Origin: Chitinivorax sp. B
Lineage (GTDB): Bacteria; Pseudomonadota; Gammaproteobacteria; Burkholderiales; SCOH01
NCBI RefSeq assembly: GCF_005503445.1
Contig: NZ_SCOH01000029.1
Location: 1 to 64,000 of the forward strand
Reading direction: 5' to 3'
Length of the DNA: 64,000 nt
Part shown: piece by piece, positions 26,868-35,273 of the stretch
Position numbering within the stretch: the first letter of the stretch is position 1
Layout of the letters: each line of letters starts with the position of its first letter
Translations under genes and position numbers: made by a program
Notes under the pieces: generated by a model
The model's input: the letters and a program-made list of their open reading frames with translations, nothing else
Told to the model about the DNA's origin: nothing
Database searches by the model: none

Positions 26868-27065
26868 TGAAAACAAGGCTGAAAGCCTATGCCACACGTT
26901 ACCGCAATTCACTGCAACCTTGTATCAGCATTATTGATCAGGCGAATCAAATAATGCGATTTGTCCTCAAAAAGGACAGCGCTAACAATCCATTCAGCTT
27001 GGCCATGTCGAATTTTTTCTGCGGGGCCAGGTTGGAGAGAAGATAGTCATAACAAGGAGGCTAAG

Positions 27066-28742
27066 ATGGAAAGCACATATGCCGCAGGTGTAGCGCCCCA
27101 GGCGTCCCCCCTGTCTGGCGACGAAAAACGCGTCATCTTCGCGTCGTCGCTCGGTACGGTTTTCGAATGGTACGATTTTTATCTATATGGCTCTCTGGCG
27201 GCCATTATCAGTAAGCAGTTCTTCGCCGGGGTCAACGAGACAACCGCTTTCATCTTTGCACTGCTCGCCTTTGCTGCCGGCTTTGCAGTCCGCCCGTTCG
27301 GGGCATTGGTATTCGGCCGATTGGGTGATTTGATTGGCCGCAAATACACTTTCCTCATCACCATTCTGATCATGGGCCTCTCCACCGCTGTGGTAGGTCT
27401 GCTACCTGGCTATGCCACCATTGGCGTAGCCGCGCCGATCATCCTGATCGGACTACGCCTATTACAAGGCTTGGCACTGGGTGGCGAATATGGTGGTGCA
27501 GCCACCTATGTTGCCGAACATGCCCCACATGGCAAACGTGGCTTCTTCACCAGCTGGATTCAAACCACCGCCACGTTGGGTCTGTTCCTGTCACTGATGG
27601 TAATCTGGATCTGCCGCAACGCATTCGGCAAAGAGACCTTTGAAGCCTGGGGCTGGCGCGTACCATTCCTAGTCTCGATTCTGCTACTCATCGTGTCGGT
27701 CTACATTCGCCTTCAATTGAACGAATCCCCTGTGTTCAAGCGCATGAAGGAAGAAGGTAAAGCCTCCAAGGCTCCCATCACGGAATCTTTCGGCCGCTGG
27801 GGTAACCTGAAAGTGGTTCTGATATCACTGCTTGGTGGTACGGCAGGTCAGGCAGTGGTCTGGTATACCGGCCAGTTCTACGCCCTGTTCTTCCTGACCA
27901 AGACATTGGGGGTCGAACCAGATCGGGCTGACTTGCTGATTGCTGCCTCGCTGGCCATTGGCACGCCATTCTTTATCCTGTTCGGCACGCTGTCAGACCG
28001 GATTGGCCGCAAAGGCATCATCATGGCAGGTTGCCTGATTGCCGCTCTGACCTATTTCCCGCTGTTCAAAGCATTGACTCACTATGCCAACCCGGCACTG
28101 GAGGCTGCCATTGTCACTTCACCAGTGACGGTGACAGCCGATCCGGCAAGATGCGCCTTCCAGTTTGATCCTATTGGCAAGGCCACCTTCGAGCAGTCAT
28201 GCGACATTATCAAGTCAGCCTTGGCCAAGAAAGGCATTCCCTATACCAATATCGCGGGGCAGGCAGGAAGTGTTGCCAGCGTGACCATCGGCAGCACCAA
28301 GTTGGATAGCTTCGAAGGCGACACTTTGTCCAAGGAGGAATTCAAGACACAGTCCGATGCATTCAACAAGGCCTTGGGTGATGCGCTGAAATCTGCCAAT
28401 TACCCGGCAAAGGCAGATCCATCGCAAATGGATACCCCGATGGTCATCTTCATCCTGTCCTTGCTGGTGATCTATGTCACCATGGTCTATGGCCCCATTG
28501 CCGCCATGCTGGTAGAACTGTTCCCAACCCGCATTCGCTACACATCCATGTCGCTACCGTACCATATCGGTAATGGCTGGTTCGGCGGATTCCTACCCAC
28601 GGTGGCATTTGCATTGGTGGCTTGGACGGGTGACATCTATTATGGTCTGTGGTATCCGATCATCATCGCTGTCGCCACGTTCATCGTTGGTTCGCTTTTG
28701 ATGCCGGAGACAAAAGATCGCGATATTTATGCCAATGACTGA
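27066..28742 (+). CDS. MHS-family metabolite:H+ symporter (MFS)
   Basis: A 558-residue inner-membrane transporter of the major facilitator superfamily. It has the MHS signatures FEWYDFYLYGSLA near the N-terminus and GRLGDLIGRKYT in the first cytoplasmic loop, twelve hydrophobic segments, and a large hydrophilic insertion between about 350 and 460 that is common in the longer members of this group. The start at 27066 has aaggagg 6 bases upstream. MHS proteins import dicarboxylates, betaines, shikimate or similar compounds; the substrate here is not readable. The divergent LysR regulator probably controls it. Confidence 0.9.
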   Translation: MESTYAAGVAPQASPLSGDEKRVIFASSLGTVFEWYDFYLYGSLAAIISKQFFAGVNETTAFIFALLAFAAGFAVRPFGALVFGRLGDLIGRKYTFLITILIMGLSTAVVGLLPGYATIGVAAPIILIGLRLLQGLALGGEYGGAATYVAEHAPHGKRGFFTSWIQTTATLGLFLSLMVIWICRNAFGKETFEAWGWRVPFLVSILLLIVSVYIRLQLNESPVFKRMKEEGKASKAPITESFGRWGNLKVVLISLLGGTAGQAVVWYTGQFYALFFLTKTLGVEPDRADLLIAASLAIGTPFFILFGTLSDRIGRKGIIMAGCLIAALTYFPLFKALTHYANPALEAAIVTSPVTVTADPARCAFQFDPIGKATFEQSCDIIKSALAKKGIPYTNIAGQAGSVASVTIGSTKLDSFEGDTLSKEEFKTQSDAFNKALGDALKSANYPAKADPSQMDTPMVIFILSLLVIYVTMVYGPIAAMLVELFPTRIRYTSMSLPYHIGNGWFGGFLPTVAFALVAWTGDIYYGLWYPIIIAVATFIVGSLLMPETKDRDIYAND

Positions 28743-28763
28743 TTTCTGAATTACATCATCACA

Positions 28764-28787
28764 CGGGGTGCTTGGGCACCCCGTTTT
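28764..28787 (+). terminator. Rho-independent terminator of the transporter gene
   Basis: CGGGGTGC (28764-28771) pairs with GCACCCCG (28776-28783) across a 4-base loop and is followed by TTTT. Confidence 0.85.
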
Positions 28788-28834
28788 GGTTTATAGTGCG
28801 GCGCTGTCATTCCCTGCTACACGCTGTTGTTATC

Positions 28835-29281
28835 ATGAACAAAACCCTGCTTTCTGCTTTGCTTACCCTCTTGTTACTGTTGACTGCCTGCGGTACCGAC
28901 AAGAACAGCCCGGTTTATCTGCGCAAACAACAGTTCAAAGAGATGCTGCGTACACGCGAGTCACTCCAAGGCATGCTCAATGGTCGCCTCAGCTACGACC
29001 CTGACACCTTTCTGAAAACCGCTCAAGCATTGGAAAACCAGTCAGCCCAGCCTTGGCAATGGTTTCATGAAATGCAGGTAGCGGATGACAGCAAGGCCAA
29101 ACAAGATATCTGGCAGGAAGCACAAGCCTTCAGGGCCGCACAGGATGAATTGACCAAATCGCTGCAGGCATTAACAGTTGCCGCACAGACCAAGCCTAAA
29201 GACAAATCACAACTGACACCGACTTTGAAGGGTGTCGAGCAAGCCTGTGCCAGCTGTCACAGCCGGTTCAAGGTGGAATGA
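28835..29281 (+). CDS. Cytochrome c' (class II) lipoprotein
   Basis: A 148-residue exported haem protein. It starts with a lipoprotein signal (LLLLLTAC, lipidated Cys19), so it should be anchored to a membrane and face the periplasm. A single CxxCH haem site (CASCHSRF, C138, C141, H142) lies near the C-terminus, the arrangement that defines class II cytochromes c'. The family binds NO or other small ligands at a five-coordinate haem. A transmembrane or cytochrome b partner gene is not adjacent. The ATG at 28835 gives a proper signal peptide; the upstream in-frame start would run through the preceding terminator. Confidence 0.85.
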   Translation: MNKTLLSALLTLLLLLTACGTDKNSPVYLRKQQFKEMLRTRESLQGMLNGRLSYDPDTFLKTAQALENQSAQPWQWFHEMQVADDSKAKQDIWQEAQAFRAAQDELTKSLQALTVAAQTKPKDKSQLTPTLKGVEQACASCHSRFKVE

Positions 29282-29412
29282 GCCAACCACGCTGTTGGCC
29301 ACAATGAATGCCATTTAATCTGTTTACAGGGCCTACACATGACATCGACCATGGCAATGGCCCCGCTCCAACAAATCGTAACAATACAAGGCATACCTTC
29401 TGGGGGAGCGGG

Positions 29413-29727
29413 CTAACCCAAGCCACCATCTGCCAACTTCTGCAGATTATCGATAATCGCTTGTGCAGTATCACGATTGCCATTGGCCATCACGTGAAAC
29501 AAATGCTGCAGTACCACCGCAGCGAAGTATTCATGAGGTGGTCGATGCGGTAACGCATCCAACAAATTATGGCTATCCAGCTCTCGGTAAATATCTTCAA
29601 CACAATGATCAATCGCACGCTCCACATTATCGATCATTTGCGTTTCATGCTCTTGCATCACTTCAAAGATCAAGGCTTCCTGTGCTTCGGTCAATGCAGT
29701 GGGTATTGGAGTAGGTTGCTCGCTCAT
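29413..29727 (-). CDS. Uncharacterised small protein (104 aa), downstream partner
   Basis: An acidic, helix-rich protein with no signal sequence (MSEQPTPIPTALTEAQEALIF...). No family recognised. Its ATG shares one base with the stop codon of the preceding gene (TAATG), so translation is probably coupled and the two products may act together. An upstream in-frame start at 29748 would give a 21-base overlap and is less likely. Confidence 0.7.
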   Translation of the reverse strand: MSEQPTPIPTALTEAQEALIFEVMQEHETQMIDNVERAIDHCVEDIYRELDSHNLLDALPHRPPHEYFAAVVLQHLFHVMANGNRDTAQAIIDNLQKLADGGLG

Positions 29728-29996
29728 TACTCGTAAATCTTTCCGCAATACAAAAATACGGCAAAACGCTTCCAGGGCGATGCTTCCGACAAGCCCTGGC
29801 TGGCGCCCATGTTAGTGGTACTCGCCCAGCGTAACGCCGCTTCAAGAAAATCCTCGATAGTATGATTCTGCCAATCGCAGGCGGTATGTTGCCCTGCCAT
29901 GACACGATCCTGCTGCAATGCACGGACAAAAGCCAGAAAGGTGGTAACGTCAGTTACCAATTGCAGCTGCTCATGCAGATCCATTGCTGCATCCAT
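29727..29996 (-). CDS. Uncharacterised small protein (89 aa), possibly DUF7660
   Basis: The layout (V-T-x-FLAFVRALQQD, then DWQNHTIEDFLEAALRW, then SPWKRFAVFLYCGKIYE) recalls the small DUF7660 family, which ends in a similar 'W..FA..L..A.IYE' block. The function of that family is unknown. It overlaps the next small gene by one base and is preceded, on the other side, by the GH13 gene 11 bases upstream of its start, so all three may be cotranscribed. Confidence 0.65.
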   Translation of the reverse strand: MDAAMDLHEQLQLVTDVTTFLAFVRALQQDRVMAGQHTACDWQNHTIEDFLEAALRWASTTNMGASQGLSEASPWKRFAVFLYCGKIYE

Positions 29997-30007
29997 TTAT
30001 CTATGGC

Positions 30008-31597
30008 CTATTTTGGTTGAAGGAACAAGGCTTGCTGTGCTGGCAGGCTGATTTCACATTGCCTGGACACCTTTGGTGTTTTCATGCTGGGTAATGCCAA
30101 TGCCACTTTCCACTGCTGGCAGGCTTCCATCGGTAATCTAGTTTTGATTGGACGGGCGGCATAATTCAGCAGCACCAACATGCGGGAATCCCCATGCTGA
30201 CGCTGGAAAACGAATACTGGCTCATGCGCCTTGCTCAACAAAGTAAAGTTGCCATGAGATAAAGCCGGCACCGTTGAGCGCAATGTGATCAGTTGCCGAT
30301 AGCGGTTCAACAGCGAATCGGGCTGTTTGTCTTCATTGGCTACGTGATGGGTGGAGTGATTCTCCACCAGCGGGCGGAATGGCTTGCCGGTAGTAAACCC
30401 CGCGTTAGCCTCGCCACTCCAGCTCATTGGACCGCGCAGTTCCTGATCGTGATGTTCGACCGGGGTTGCAGCAGACAGGCCAATCTCTTCCCCGTAGTAA
30501 AGGAACGGGATGCCCGGCAGACTCAACAAAGTGGCAGCGGCCAGGCTGTAACCCGGCATATCATCGCGAAACTGCTGAAACAGTCGATTACCCGCAAATG
30601 CATCATGGTTCGATAACAACGTCCCCATCCTGTCGATGGGTAGCGTTTGTAACATGTAAGGCACATCTGGCATCAAACGACCCATTTTCACGCTTTTGAT
30701 CAGATGCTTCTGCAAACCGAAAGCAAACGCGCTACCACAAGACTCGTCCACAGAGAAAACTCCTGGGTCTCCTGGTGCCTCACACACCATGTAACGCTTG
30801 CCATACTGCTGCAGCAAGGTGTGGATCTGCCCCATGACCCGATGGTTTTCTGGTTGGTTCTCCCATGCAACCGAACTATTTTCCACCAATGTTCCGACTG
30901 CATCGAACCGGAAGCCATCCACACCGCGATTCAGCCAGAATTTCAAGTTGTTGAGGTGGAAATCCACCACCGCCGGGTTGCGCAGGTTGAAATCAGGCAG
31001 GCTGGCACCAAAAGCCCCGTAGTAAAAGCCTTTGTCCGATTCATACCACGGATCGCCTCCAAAGGCAGTCCAGCCTGTGGGTTTCTCTTGCTGCCATACA
31101 TACCAGTCGCGATAGGGCGAATCCGTACTGATGCTGGCCAACCCAAACAGCGGGTGTTCAATGGAACTGTGATTGATGACGTAATCGATAATGACGCCGA
31201 TACCACGCTGATGAGCAGCCGCCAGCAAGCGGTCGAAATCAGCCAAAGTGCCATAGTCGCGCTCAATGTTGCGGTAATTGACCACCGTATAGCCGTGATC
31301 ATTGTCACTGGAGCGAAACACCGGCATCAGCCAGATCCCTGTCACCCCCAACGACTTCAGGTAATCCAATCGGGAGATCAGACCATTCAAGTCGCCGATG
31401 CCATCTCCATCGGAATCCTGATAGGCCCGCACCAGAATTTCCATGAAAACACCACGGCGATGCCAATCGGCCGGTAGTCCACTGTCTTTGGCTTCAATCG
31501 CGACCGGCCCCATATCCGGCAGCCCGGGGCTGGCCATGACTTGGCATGCAAACAGGCTGGCGGCAGCAAACAAGGTGGCGGCAAGTCGGGAAATCAT
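30008..31597 (-). CDS. Exported GH13 alpha-glucanase
   Basis: A 529-residue secreted enzyme with a signal peptide (cleavage near residue 22, after MA-S). The GH13 catalytic residues are in place: nucleophile D232 in GFRFDAVG, acid/base E273 in YMVCEAPGD, and transition-state stabiliser D332 in LLSNHDAF. The region I motif DYVINHS is at 138-144. The DADGDGIGDLNGLISRLDYL-like sequence (62-80) places it near the oligo-1,6-glucosidase / alpha-glucosidase branch, which often acts on short alpha-glucans in the periplasm or outside. The C-terminal beta-domain is of normal size. No maltose uptake genes are adjacent. Confidence 0.88.
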   Translation of the reverse strand: MISRLAATLFAAASLFACQVMASPGLPDMGPVAIEAKDSGLPADWHRRGVFMEILVRAYQDSDGDGIGDLNGLISRLDYLKSLGVTGIWLMPVFRSSDNDHGYTVVNYRNIERDYGTLADFDRLLAAAHQRGIGVIIDYVINHSSIEHPLFGLASISTDSPYRDWYVWQQEKPTGWTAFGGDPWYESDKGFYYGAFGASLPDFNLRNPAVVDFHLNNLKFWLNRGVDGFRFDAVGTLVENSSVAWENQPENHRVMGQIHTLLQQYGKRYMVCEAPGDPGVFSVDESCGSAFAFGLQKHLIKSVKMGRLMPDVPYMLQTLPIDRMGTLLSNHDAFAGNRLFQQFRDDMPGYSLAAATLLSLPGIPFLYYGEEIGLSAATPVEHHDQELRGPMSWSGEANAGFTTGKPFRPLVENHSTHHVANEDKQPDSLLNRYRQLITLRSTVPALSHGNFTLLSKAHEPVFVFQRQHGDSRMLVLLNYAARPIKTRLPMEACQQWKVALALPSMKTPKVSRQCEISLPAQQALFLQPK

Positions 31598-31685
31598 GAG
31601 GGCTCCTGGATGACCAATCAGATGGCATACCCATATCTAACCCTAAGCAGAACAAAATTTCCTGGCATTTTGTGCGATTCCAGTA

Positions 31686-32534
31686 TTAACCCCTCATTAC
31701 GGGGCGTGTCGGATCGCTACACCATTCACTCCACGAACCAGGATACAATTTGGCCCCATGTAATCCAGCCAGCTCCATGGCCAGCAAATTATGGCAGGCT
31801 GTCACACCCGATCCACACTGGGAGACAACGGTCAGTGGAGAACGATCACCGATCAATGCCTTGAACTCGTGATGCAGCTCCGCCGGTGATTTGAATGTAC
31901 CGCTGATAGACAGATTGTGCTGGAAGAAACGGCTGACAGCGCCAGGAATATGCCCGGCTACTGGGTCGATCGTCTCATTTTCACCACGATAGCGGTCTGG
32001 GCTGCGGGCATCGATTACCAACATCGCATCGCGGTCATCCAGATGCTGCATGACATAATCGGCCGATACCCTTAAAGAGTCCTGCTGAAAACCATGGTGA
32101 TCTGATTCCGCATAATGAGGAAGCTCTTGTGTCACCAAGCGGTGTTCGGCCAGCCATTTCTGCCATCCCCCATCCAGCACTGCGCAGTTGTAAAGGCCAA
32201 TCCAACGCATCATCCACCACATCCTTGCCGCATATGGCCCACCCGCATCGTCATATGCAACCAGTGTCTTGTCTGGCGTAACGCCTAGCTTGCGTAACAA
32301 TTTGCCAAACTCGGCTGGTGTTGGCAGGGGGTGTCGACCATTGTTACCGGTTTTAGGACCCGACAGATCATGGTCCAGATGTAGAAACCGAGCCCCTGGA
32401 ATATGCGAGGAAATATAGGCCCGCTTCCCTGCTTCCGGGTCAGCTAAATTGTGACGGACATCCAGAATCACCAAATTTGGGGAGCGTAAATGTGCGCCAA
32501 GCCATTCAGTGGAAACCAATAATTGTTTTTCCAT
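31686..32534 (-). CDS. sseA: 3-mercaptopyruvate sulfurtransferase
   Basis: A 282-residue tandem rhodanese. The first domain is inactive and the second carries the active-site loop CGSGVTA with the persulfide Cys240. The CG[ST]GVT loop is the mark of mercaptopyruvate sulfurtransferases rather than thiosulfate sulfurtransferases (which have CRxGxxA). It transfers sulfur from 3-mercaptopyruvate to a thiol acceptor or cyanide. It is divergent from selO with 86 bases between the coding starts. Confidence 0.88.
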   Translation of the reverse strand: MEKQLLVSTEWLGAHLRSPNLVILDVRHNLADPEAGKRAYISSHIPGARFLHLDHDLSGPKTGNNGRHPLPTPAEFGKLLRKLGVTPDKTLVAYDDAGGPYAARMWWMMRWIGLYNCAVLDGGWQKWLAEHRLVTQELPHYAESDHHGFQQDSLRVSADYVMQHLDDRDAMLVIDARSPDRYRGENETIDPVAGHIPGAVSRFFQHNLSISGTFKSPAELHHEFKALIGDRSPLTVVSQCGSGVTACHNLLAMELAGLHGAKLYPGSWSEWCSDPTRPVMRG

Positions 32535-32620
32535 ACAATAACCCCTTGTTTAACATTGTTATTTCAACATTACAGGCCACGTATAATAAGAAGCTGGTCC
32601 CCCGATGGCAGTCTTCTTTC

Positions 32621-34087
32621 ATGACCCATACGCTTGATAACCTGAATTTCACCAATCGTTTTGCACGCCTGCCCGATGTATTTTATACACGCCTCGCGCC
32701 TACACCGCTACCAGCGCCCTACCCGGTGGCATTCAGCCAAGCTGCTGCAACATTGATCGACTTGTCGGCCAAACAGTTTCACGACCCACAATTTGCAGAT
32801 TATCTGGCTGGCAACTTACCCCTACCAGGACAAGACACGCTGGCAGCACTGTATGCGGGCCATCAATTTGGCCACTATGTGTCACAGCTGGGCGACGGTC
32901 GGGCCATTTGGCTCGGCGAAGTACAGAATGCCCAAGGTGACTATTGGGAATTGCAGCTCAAAGGCGCAGGTGAAACACCTTATTCCAGAATGGGGGATGG
33001 CCGCGCGGTATTGCGGTCCTCCATTCGCGAATTCTTGTGCTCGGAAGCGATGTATGGCCTTGGTATACCCACCACCCGTGCATTGAGTATTGTCGGGTCA
33101 GATGAACCGGTCTATCGTGAAACACCGGAAACCGCAGCGGTCATATTGCGGATGAGCCCTAGCTTCATTCGTTTCGGCAGCTTCGAAGTGTTCTTTTATC
33201 GCAATCAGCATGATCAGATAAAGCAACTGGCTGATTTTGTGATCCATCACTACTACCCTGCTTGTAAAGAGGCCCCCAATCCCTATCAGGCATTTCTGGA
33301 AGCCGTCATTGCCCGCACGGCAGACTTGATGGCCGATTGGCAGGCGGTAGGCTTCTGCCATGGTGTAATGAACACCGATAACATGTCGATTTTAGGTCTG
33401 ACGCTGGACTATGGTCCATTTGGATTCCTGGATGCATTTGATGCCGGCCATATCTGCAATCATTCGGATCACAGCGGCCGTTACGCCTATGACCAGCAAC
33501 CTGCTGTTGCGTTATGGAATCTACATTGTCTTGCCCAGGCAATGATCACATTACTGGATCGTGACGAAGCGATAGAGGCGTTGCGCCAGTTTCAGCCACA
33601 CTACGAAACCGCCTATCTGGAGCGTATGGGTCGGAAGCTGGGCCTGGATACTTGGCGAGACGAGGATGACGCACTACTGGTTGACCTGCTCAATCTGATG
33701 CAAACCCATCAGATTGACTACACCATCTTCTTCCGTAAATTGTGTGAATTTGATCCTGTAGCCACACGGCACCCCATTCGTGATGAATGCCTGGATCGTG
33801 ATGCAATCGATGCATGGCTTGCTCGCTATGCAGCACGTCTGCTGCAAACCAGTCAGGCAACAGCGGATCGGCAGGCCCAGATGCGCCGAGTCAATCCCAA
33901 GTATGTGCTACGAAACCATTTGGCTGAAATCGCCATTCAAGCTGCCACACGCGATCGCGACTATAGTGAAATTGATCGCCTGCTGAATATCCTCATCGCC
34001 CCCTATGACGAACATCCGGGCTTCGAACATTACGCTGACTACCCACCACCTTGGGCACAAACACTGAGTGTCAGCTGTTCCTCTTGA
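32621..34087 (+). CDS. selO: Protein adenylyltransferase SelO (YdiU)
   Basis: A 488-residue pseudokinase-fold enzyme that AMPylates Ser/Thr/Tyr residues of redox proteins. The active region HGVMNTDNMSILGLTLDYGP (247-266) contains the metal-binding D253 and D263 expected for SelO. The LKGAGETPYSRMGDGRAVLR block (113-132) is the nucleotide-binding equivalent. The sequence ends in SVSCSS, putting a Cys three residues from the C-terminus at the place of the selenocysteine of eukaryotic SelO. The start at 32621 excludes an upstream extension that overlaps the sulfurtransferase gene. Confidence 0.92.
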   Translation: MTHTLDNLNFTNRFARLPDVFYTRLAPTPLPAPYPVAFSQAAATLIDLSAKQFHDPQFADYLAGNLPLPGQDTLAALYAGHQFGHYVSQLGDGRAIWLGEVQNAQGDYWELQLKGAGETPYSRMGDGRAVLRSSIREFLCSEAMYGLGIPTTRALSIVGSDEPVYRETPETAAVILRMSPSFIRFGSFEVFFYRNQHDQIKQLADFVIHHYYPACKEAPNPYQAFLEAVIARTADLMADWQAVGFCHGVMNTDNMSILGLTLDYGPFGFLDAFDAGHICNHSDHSGRYAYDQQPAVALWNLHCLAQAMITLLDRDEAIEALRQFQPHYETAYLERMGRKLGLDTWRDEDDALLVDLLNLMQTHQIDYTIFFRKLCEFDPVATRHPIRDECLDRDAIDAWLARYAARLLQTSQATADRQAQMRRVNPKYVLRNHLAEIAIQAATRDRDYSEIDRLLNILIAPYDEHPGFEHYADYPPPWAQTLSVSCSS

Positions 34088-34101
34088 TCTGCTCATCCCC
34101 G

Positions 34102-34136
34102 CAGACTGCCTTTACCCTATAAGCAGTCTGTTTTTT
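34102..34136 (+). terminator. Rho-independent terminator of selO
   Basis: CAGACTGC (34102-34109) pairs with GCAGTCTG (34123-34130), followed by TTTTTT (34131-34136). The loop is 13 bases and the inner C-TT/AA bases may extend the stem. Confidence 0.85.
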
Positions 34137-34273
34137 GATGCCGTCAAACGGACATCTTCCATATGCATCATGGGCTTGCACTTCCCTGAAAAAATGCCCT
34201 GAAACAGTGCGCCAGAGCCAGGCATTCGCCCATACACATTCGTCAATAGCATGATTTATTTGAAAAAATTCTG

Positions 34274-34289
34274 TGGCATGGATAGTGCT
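34274..34289 (+). promoter_or_regulatory. Candidate sigma-54 promoter
   Basis: TGGCATGGATAGTGCT matches the -24/-12 consensus TGGCACGN4TTGCW at all but two specified positions, with the correct GG-to-GC spacing of 12. The invariant GG (34275-34276) and GC (34287-34288) are intact. The upstream DNA is A+T-rich. The predicted start near 34300 leaves a leader of about 115 bases before the next gene. Confidence 0.5.
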
Positions 34290-34414
34290 TTGCTATAACA
34301 AGAAAAGCGCTGTTTTTTCGCATCAGACGATTTTCACCCAGCGCTTCCAAAACAAACGAATTGTGCATGCCACGGCCGACCAACAAGGCGATGCACAACA
34401 CCACCGGAGGCTTT

Positions 34415-35209
34415 ATGAGACTTGCCATTACGCATGAGGCTGTATTCAGACATGATACGACGGTGCATCACAGCATCCAGCATTTGCGCCTGACACCACA
34501 CAGCAGCTTGCTGCGCCGGGTTGTAGACTGGCAACTGGAATTACCGGTGCCAGCCTACAAGAGTATTGATCCTTACGGTAATGTGCTGCACGTCATGACG
34601 CTCGACTACCCACATCGCGAAGTCAGGGTCAAAGCGCACGGTGTTGTTGAAACCGCGCCGGAATTTGACACCCGGATCGATAAGCTCCCACCACTGTTTT
34701 TTCTTCGGCAAACCGAACTGACTGCACCAGATCTCGCATTACGGGAGTTTGCGGACAATCATCGTCATGATGCAATGACATTGCGTCGCCTGGGGCGTTT
34801 AATGGCTGCCATTCGCGATCGGCTTCAATTGGTTGATGACGAGACCGAACCAGCTACCTCCGCGGCACATACCTTTGCGACCGGTGAAGGTACCAGCGGA
34901 CATTTGACGCAGGTCTTTCTATCCTGCGCACGCTATCTGGGTGCACCCGCACGTTATGTCAGCGGTTATCTCTATTCGCTTGGAGAGCCGACACAGCAAG
35001 TCAGTCTGCATGCATGGGCAGAAACCTGGTGTGAAGGCGATTGGCACATATTTGATGTGGCCAATGCGGCCAACAATTTGCCGCACCATCTGAAGCTGGC
35101 GATCGGCCTGGACTTTCTGGACGCTTGCCCGATTCATGATGTCCGTAATAGAAAAACCGAAGACGAAATGGACAATGAGGAATGGGAATGGATGGATGAA
35201 ATGGAATGA
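34415..35209 (+). CDS. Transglutaminase-fold protein lacking the catalytic Cys
   Basis: A 264-residue protein of the bacterial transglutaminase-like superfamily: an N-terminal beta domain (1-75) and a papain-like core with GAPARYVSGYLYS, an H199 in SLHAWAETW, and D214 in IFDVANAAN. In active relatives the segment before the core helix reads GxGVCxDxAH with the nucleophilic Cys. Here the corresponding GEGTSGHLTQV has Ser161 (codon AGC) in that place. The fold is kept but the usual thiol chemistry is lost, unless Ser acts. The start at 34415 has ggagg 4 bases upstream. The C-terminal tail is strongly acidic. Neighbours usual for this family (ATP-grasp, alpha-E proteins) are absent. Confidence 0.82.
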   Translation: MRLAITHEAVFRHDTTVHHSIQHLRLTPHSSLLRRVVDWQLELPVPAYKSIDPYGNVLHVMTLDYPHREVRVKAHGVVETAPEFDTRIDKLPPLFFLRQTELTAPDLALREFADNHRHDAMTLRRLGRLMAAIRDRLQLVDDETEPATSAAHTFATGEGTSGHLTQVFLSCARYLGAPARYVSGYLYSLGEPTQQVSLHAWAETWCEGDWHIFDVANAANNLPHHLKLAIGLDFLDACPIHDVRNRKTEDEMDNEEWEWMDEME

Positions 35210-35228
35210 GCTGATCGCTTTTCCAAAT

Positions 35229-35256
35229 AACAATGGGCGCCACGGCGCCCATTGTT
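35229..35256. terminator. Bidirectional terminator hairpin
   Basis: AACAATGGGCGCC (35229-35241) pairs with GGCGCCCATTGTT (35244-35256), a 13-bp stem between the converging transglutaminase-fold and pbpG genes. Confidence 0.75.
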
Positions 35257-35273
35257 ATTGAGATGCAAACCAT

